DNA of 30,167 nt, taken from an uncultured Christensenella sp. GTDB lineage: Bacteria > Bacillota > Clostridia > Christensenellales > Borkfalkiaceae. Positions 28,454-30,167 of this stretch are shown here, piece by piece. The DNA lies in assembly GCA_910586035.1 (NCBI GenBank), contig CAJUHT010000012.1, forward strand, positions 1 through 30,167. Reading direction: 5' to 3'. The notes under the pieces are model-generated. The model made no database searches and was not told the DNA's origin. It was given only the letters and a program-made list of their open reading frames with translations. A program made the translations under genes and the position numbers. Every line of letters begins with the position of its first letter. The first letter of the stretch is position 1.

Positions 28454-29560
28454 ATGAGGGTTGTGGAAATCAAAGAGGCGAAAGCCGTTAAAAAATTTAT
28501 AAATATGGCGGACGATATTTACCGCGGTGATAAATTCTACGTGCCGTATATGCGCCGAGATTTGTATAAAACGCTGTGCGCGCTCGTGCTGAAACATAAA
28601 ACTTACACGGCGCTCGCCGTGGAGCGCAACGGTAAATTCATAGCCCGCGTTCTCTTTACCGTCGGCGCGGCGAAGAGAATAGAGGCGGACAGGTGCGGCT
28701 ACTTTTCACACTTCGAATGCGTAAACGACGTAGAAGTTTGCAAACTGCTATTGGAGCATATGTGCAAAATGCTGAAAGAGCGGGGGATATCCCGCGTTGA
28801 AGGCACATATTTTCCGCACGACCAGGACAACCGCAGGGGCATTTTAGCCGAGGGGTTCGAGTATCCGCCTATGATTTTTACCTCCTACAATCCGCCCTAT
28901 TATAACGAGCTTTTAACGGCTTGCGGGTTTAAAAAGGACTTCGATACCGTGGCTTACCGCTTCGATTTTACAAACGTAGATATGGACAGAATAGAGCGGC
29001 TTACAGAGCGGGTTAAAAAGCGTTGCGGGCTTGAACTTAATATTGTTAATTTTAATAATCTCGACAGCGAAATAGAGGCGTTTTACGGCGTTATGAAAAA
29101 GGCGACTACCGACGTTATATTTCAGGAAGCGCCGACTATGGAGGCGTTGCGCAGTATAGTAACCGAATGGAAAAACTATCTGTGGGCGGACCTCATTTAT
29201 ATAGTCAGGCGGACGGGCGACAACCTGCCCGTGGGCGTAATGCTTTCACTGCCCGATTACAACGGCGTTTTCCGCAAAATGAACGGCAGAATAAACCCCG
29301 TTTCCATAATTAAAATGCTGTATTATAAAAAAAGAATAAGCTCCGTGCGCCCCATATTGCAGTACGTTATACCCGAATACCATAACCTCGGAGTAAACTA
29401 CGTTATGTATTACGAGTTTTTCAAAACGTGCAAGAGGTACGGCATAGAGAATATAGAGGCGGGCACCATTATGGAGGACAACCTTCCCTCGCGTATGAAT
29501 TTGGAGCACGCTGGCGGATTTTTGAACAAGATTTTCAGAATTTACGGCAGGGAAATATGA
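28454..29560 (+). CDS. Double-GNAT acyltransferase-like protein, paralogue of the gene at 24590
   Basis: 368 aa. It shares the order of motifs with the gene at 24590: FIARVLFTVGAA, CGYFSHFECVNDVEVCKLLL, GISRVEGTYFPHDQDNRRGI and SYNPPYYNELLTACGF in the first half; YVIPEYHNLGVNYVMYYEF and GIENIEAGTIMEDNLPSRMN in the second. The start at 28454 fits the promoter and the usual start of the family; an ATG at 28349 lies upstream of the promoter. The substrate is unknown. It overlaps the next gene by ATGA, so it is co-translated with the DUF819 protein. Confidence 0.78.
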   Translation: MRVVEIKEAKAVKKFINMADDIYRGDKFYVPYMRRDLYKTLCALVLKHKTYTALAVERNGKFIARVLFTVGAAKRIEADRCGYFSHFECVNDVEVCKLLLEHMCKMLKERGISRVEGTYFPHDQDNRRGILAEGFEYPPMIFTSYNPPYYNELLTACGFKKDFDTVAYRFDFTNVDMDRIERLTERVKKRCGLELNIVNFNNLDSEIEAFYGVMKKATTDVIFQEAPTMEALRSIVTEWKNYLWADLIYIVRRTGDNLPVGVMLSLPDYNGVFRKMNGRINPVSIIKMLYYKKRISSVRPILQYVIPEYHNLGVNYVMYYEFFKTCKRYGIENIEAGTIMEDNLPSRMNLEHAGGFLNKIFRIYGREI

Positions 29561-30167
29561 TAGACACAGTGTTGACGGTTATAGCCGTAATAGCTATATT
29601 TACTCTTCCCATATTCATTGTATGGCTTACGCGCAAATTCAAATTGTTGGGCGCGGTGGGCGCTATTGTCATATGCTATTTAGTCGGTTTCGCCTTTTCG
29701 GCAATAGGGCTTTCGGGGCACGATTACGACAAGGGGCTTACAACCACCATAGCGTACGTGCTGGTTGCGCTGTCTATTCCGCTCGTGCTTTTCAGCATAA
29801 ATTTAAAGTCGGTTAAAACGCTTGCCAAGGGCACGGTTATAGGTTACTCGCTGTGTATCTTTTCGGCGGTGATAGTCGCCGTTGCTATGTTCTTTATTAC
29901 GCGGCTGTTTATGGAGGGCACGGATAAACTTGCGGCAATGACGATAGGGCTGTACACGGGCGGGACGCCCAACCTTAACGCAATAGGCATTTCATTAAAA
30001 GCGGGCAGTGAAAACATATCTGCGGCAAACCTTTCCGACAGTATCGTCGGCGGACTGTATTTTCTGCTTATAATATCCGTAATGCCCAAGGTGTACGGCG
30101 CAATATTAAAGCGCAGGGTAAAGCGCGCGGGCGGCAAAAAAGGCGCTCGTAACGCCGCTGTCAGCGA
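29557..30167 (+). CDS. DUF819-family membrane protein, cut by window edge
   Basis: 203 codons are visible with no stop. ATG at 29557 overlaps the preceding TGA. Hydrophobic helices alternate with short loops; LSIPLVLFSINLKSVKTLAK and IGLYTGGTPNLNAIGISLKA match the conserved parts of DUF819 (YjcL-like) proteins, thought to be transporters of about 400 residues. The substrate is unknown. A Lys/Arg-rich loop (KRRVKRAGGKKGARN) is reached at the edge. Confidence 0.82.
   Translation, partial: MIDTVLTVIAVIAIFTLPIFIVWLTRKFKLLGAVGAIVICYLVGFAFSAIGLSGHDYDKGLTTTIAYVLVALSIPLVLFSINLKSVKTLAKGTVIGYSLCIFSAVIVAVAMFFITRLFMEGTDKLAAMTIGLYTGGTPNLNAIGISLKAGSENISAANLSDSIVGGLYFLLIISVMPKVYGAILKRRVKRAGGKKGARNAAVS

Overview
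The window looks like Clostridia (Bacillota) chromosome, probably an uncultured gut lineage. Signs are the low-to-medium G+C with strong AGGAGG-type ribosome sites, consensus TTGACA/TATAAT promoters, a yybP-ykoY-type leader, DUF6075/DUF3970-like small proteins and a Fst/holin-like type I toxin. No ribosomal or marker gene is present, so placement below class is not supported.

Positions 11-18056 are an integrated mobile element of about 18.05 kb. It is bounded by a 46-bp direct repeat (11-56 and 18057-18102) that starts in the anticodon loop of a tRNA-Lys(CTT) and runs past its CCA end. Inside the left end lie paired integrase arm-type sites, a tyrosine recombinase, a one-TM small protein and two tandem XRE repressors, all on the minus strand. 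A lambda-like switch (2558-2633) separates them from the plus-strand genes: two consensus promoters with overlapping -35 boxes and three 14-bp operators. The plus strand is one long gene train: an early small gene followed at once by a strong terminator, small accessory genes (DUF6075-like, DUF3970-like), a membrane/envelope block (4459-12312), a 300-nt highly structured gap, and a replication block (12616-16941).

The envelope block holds a 654-aa protein with a signal peptide and a C-terminal anchor, an Ig-like protein with an N-terminal anchor, two 66-67-aa two-TM proteins, basic Pro/Lys-rich proteins and a Zot/pI-type P-loop ATPase, the hallmark of filamentous phage (inovirus) extrusion. 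The replication block encodes a winged-helix protein, a Cys-rich protein, two adenine methyltransferases, a full-length DnaB helicase and a two-winged-helix initiator with a DnaI/DnaC-like zinc knuckle. I see no HUH or Rep_trans initiator, capsid, terminase, portal, tail, relaxase or T4SS gene. The best reading is an inovirus-like or otherwise new Zot-dependent element that replicates by a DnaB-loading route. The right end carries a type I toxin-antitoxin module with a consensus antisense promoter.

Right of the element (18103-30167) is chromosome. It holds an unknown 124-aa protein, a DUF4085-like protein, a run of five small XRE genes (seven HTH units) whose first two members carry matching operator pairs, and a Na/Pi cotransporter behind a probable Mn-type yybP-ykoY riboswitch. 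A three-TM protein follows. Last is a cluster that looks devoted to the membrane or cell surface: two related double-GNAT proteins, a flippase-like LPG_synthase_TM protein, a MGDG/UgtP-like glycosyltransferase and the start of a DUF819 membrane protein cut by the window edge.
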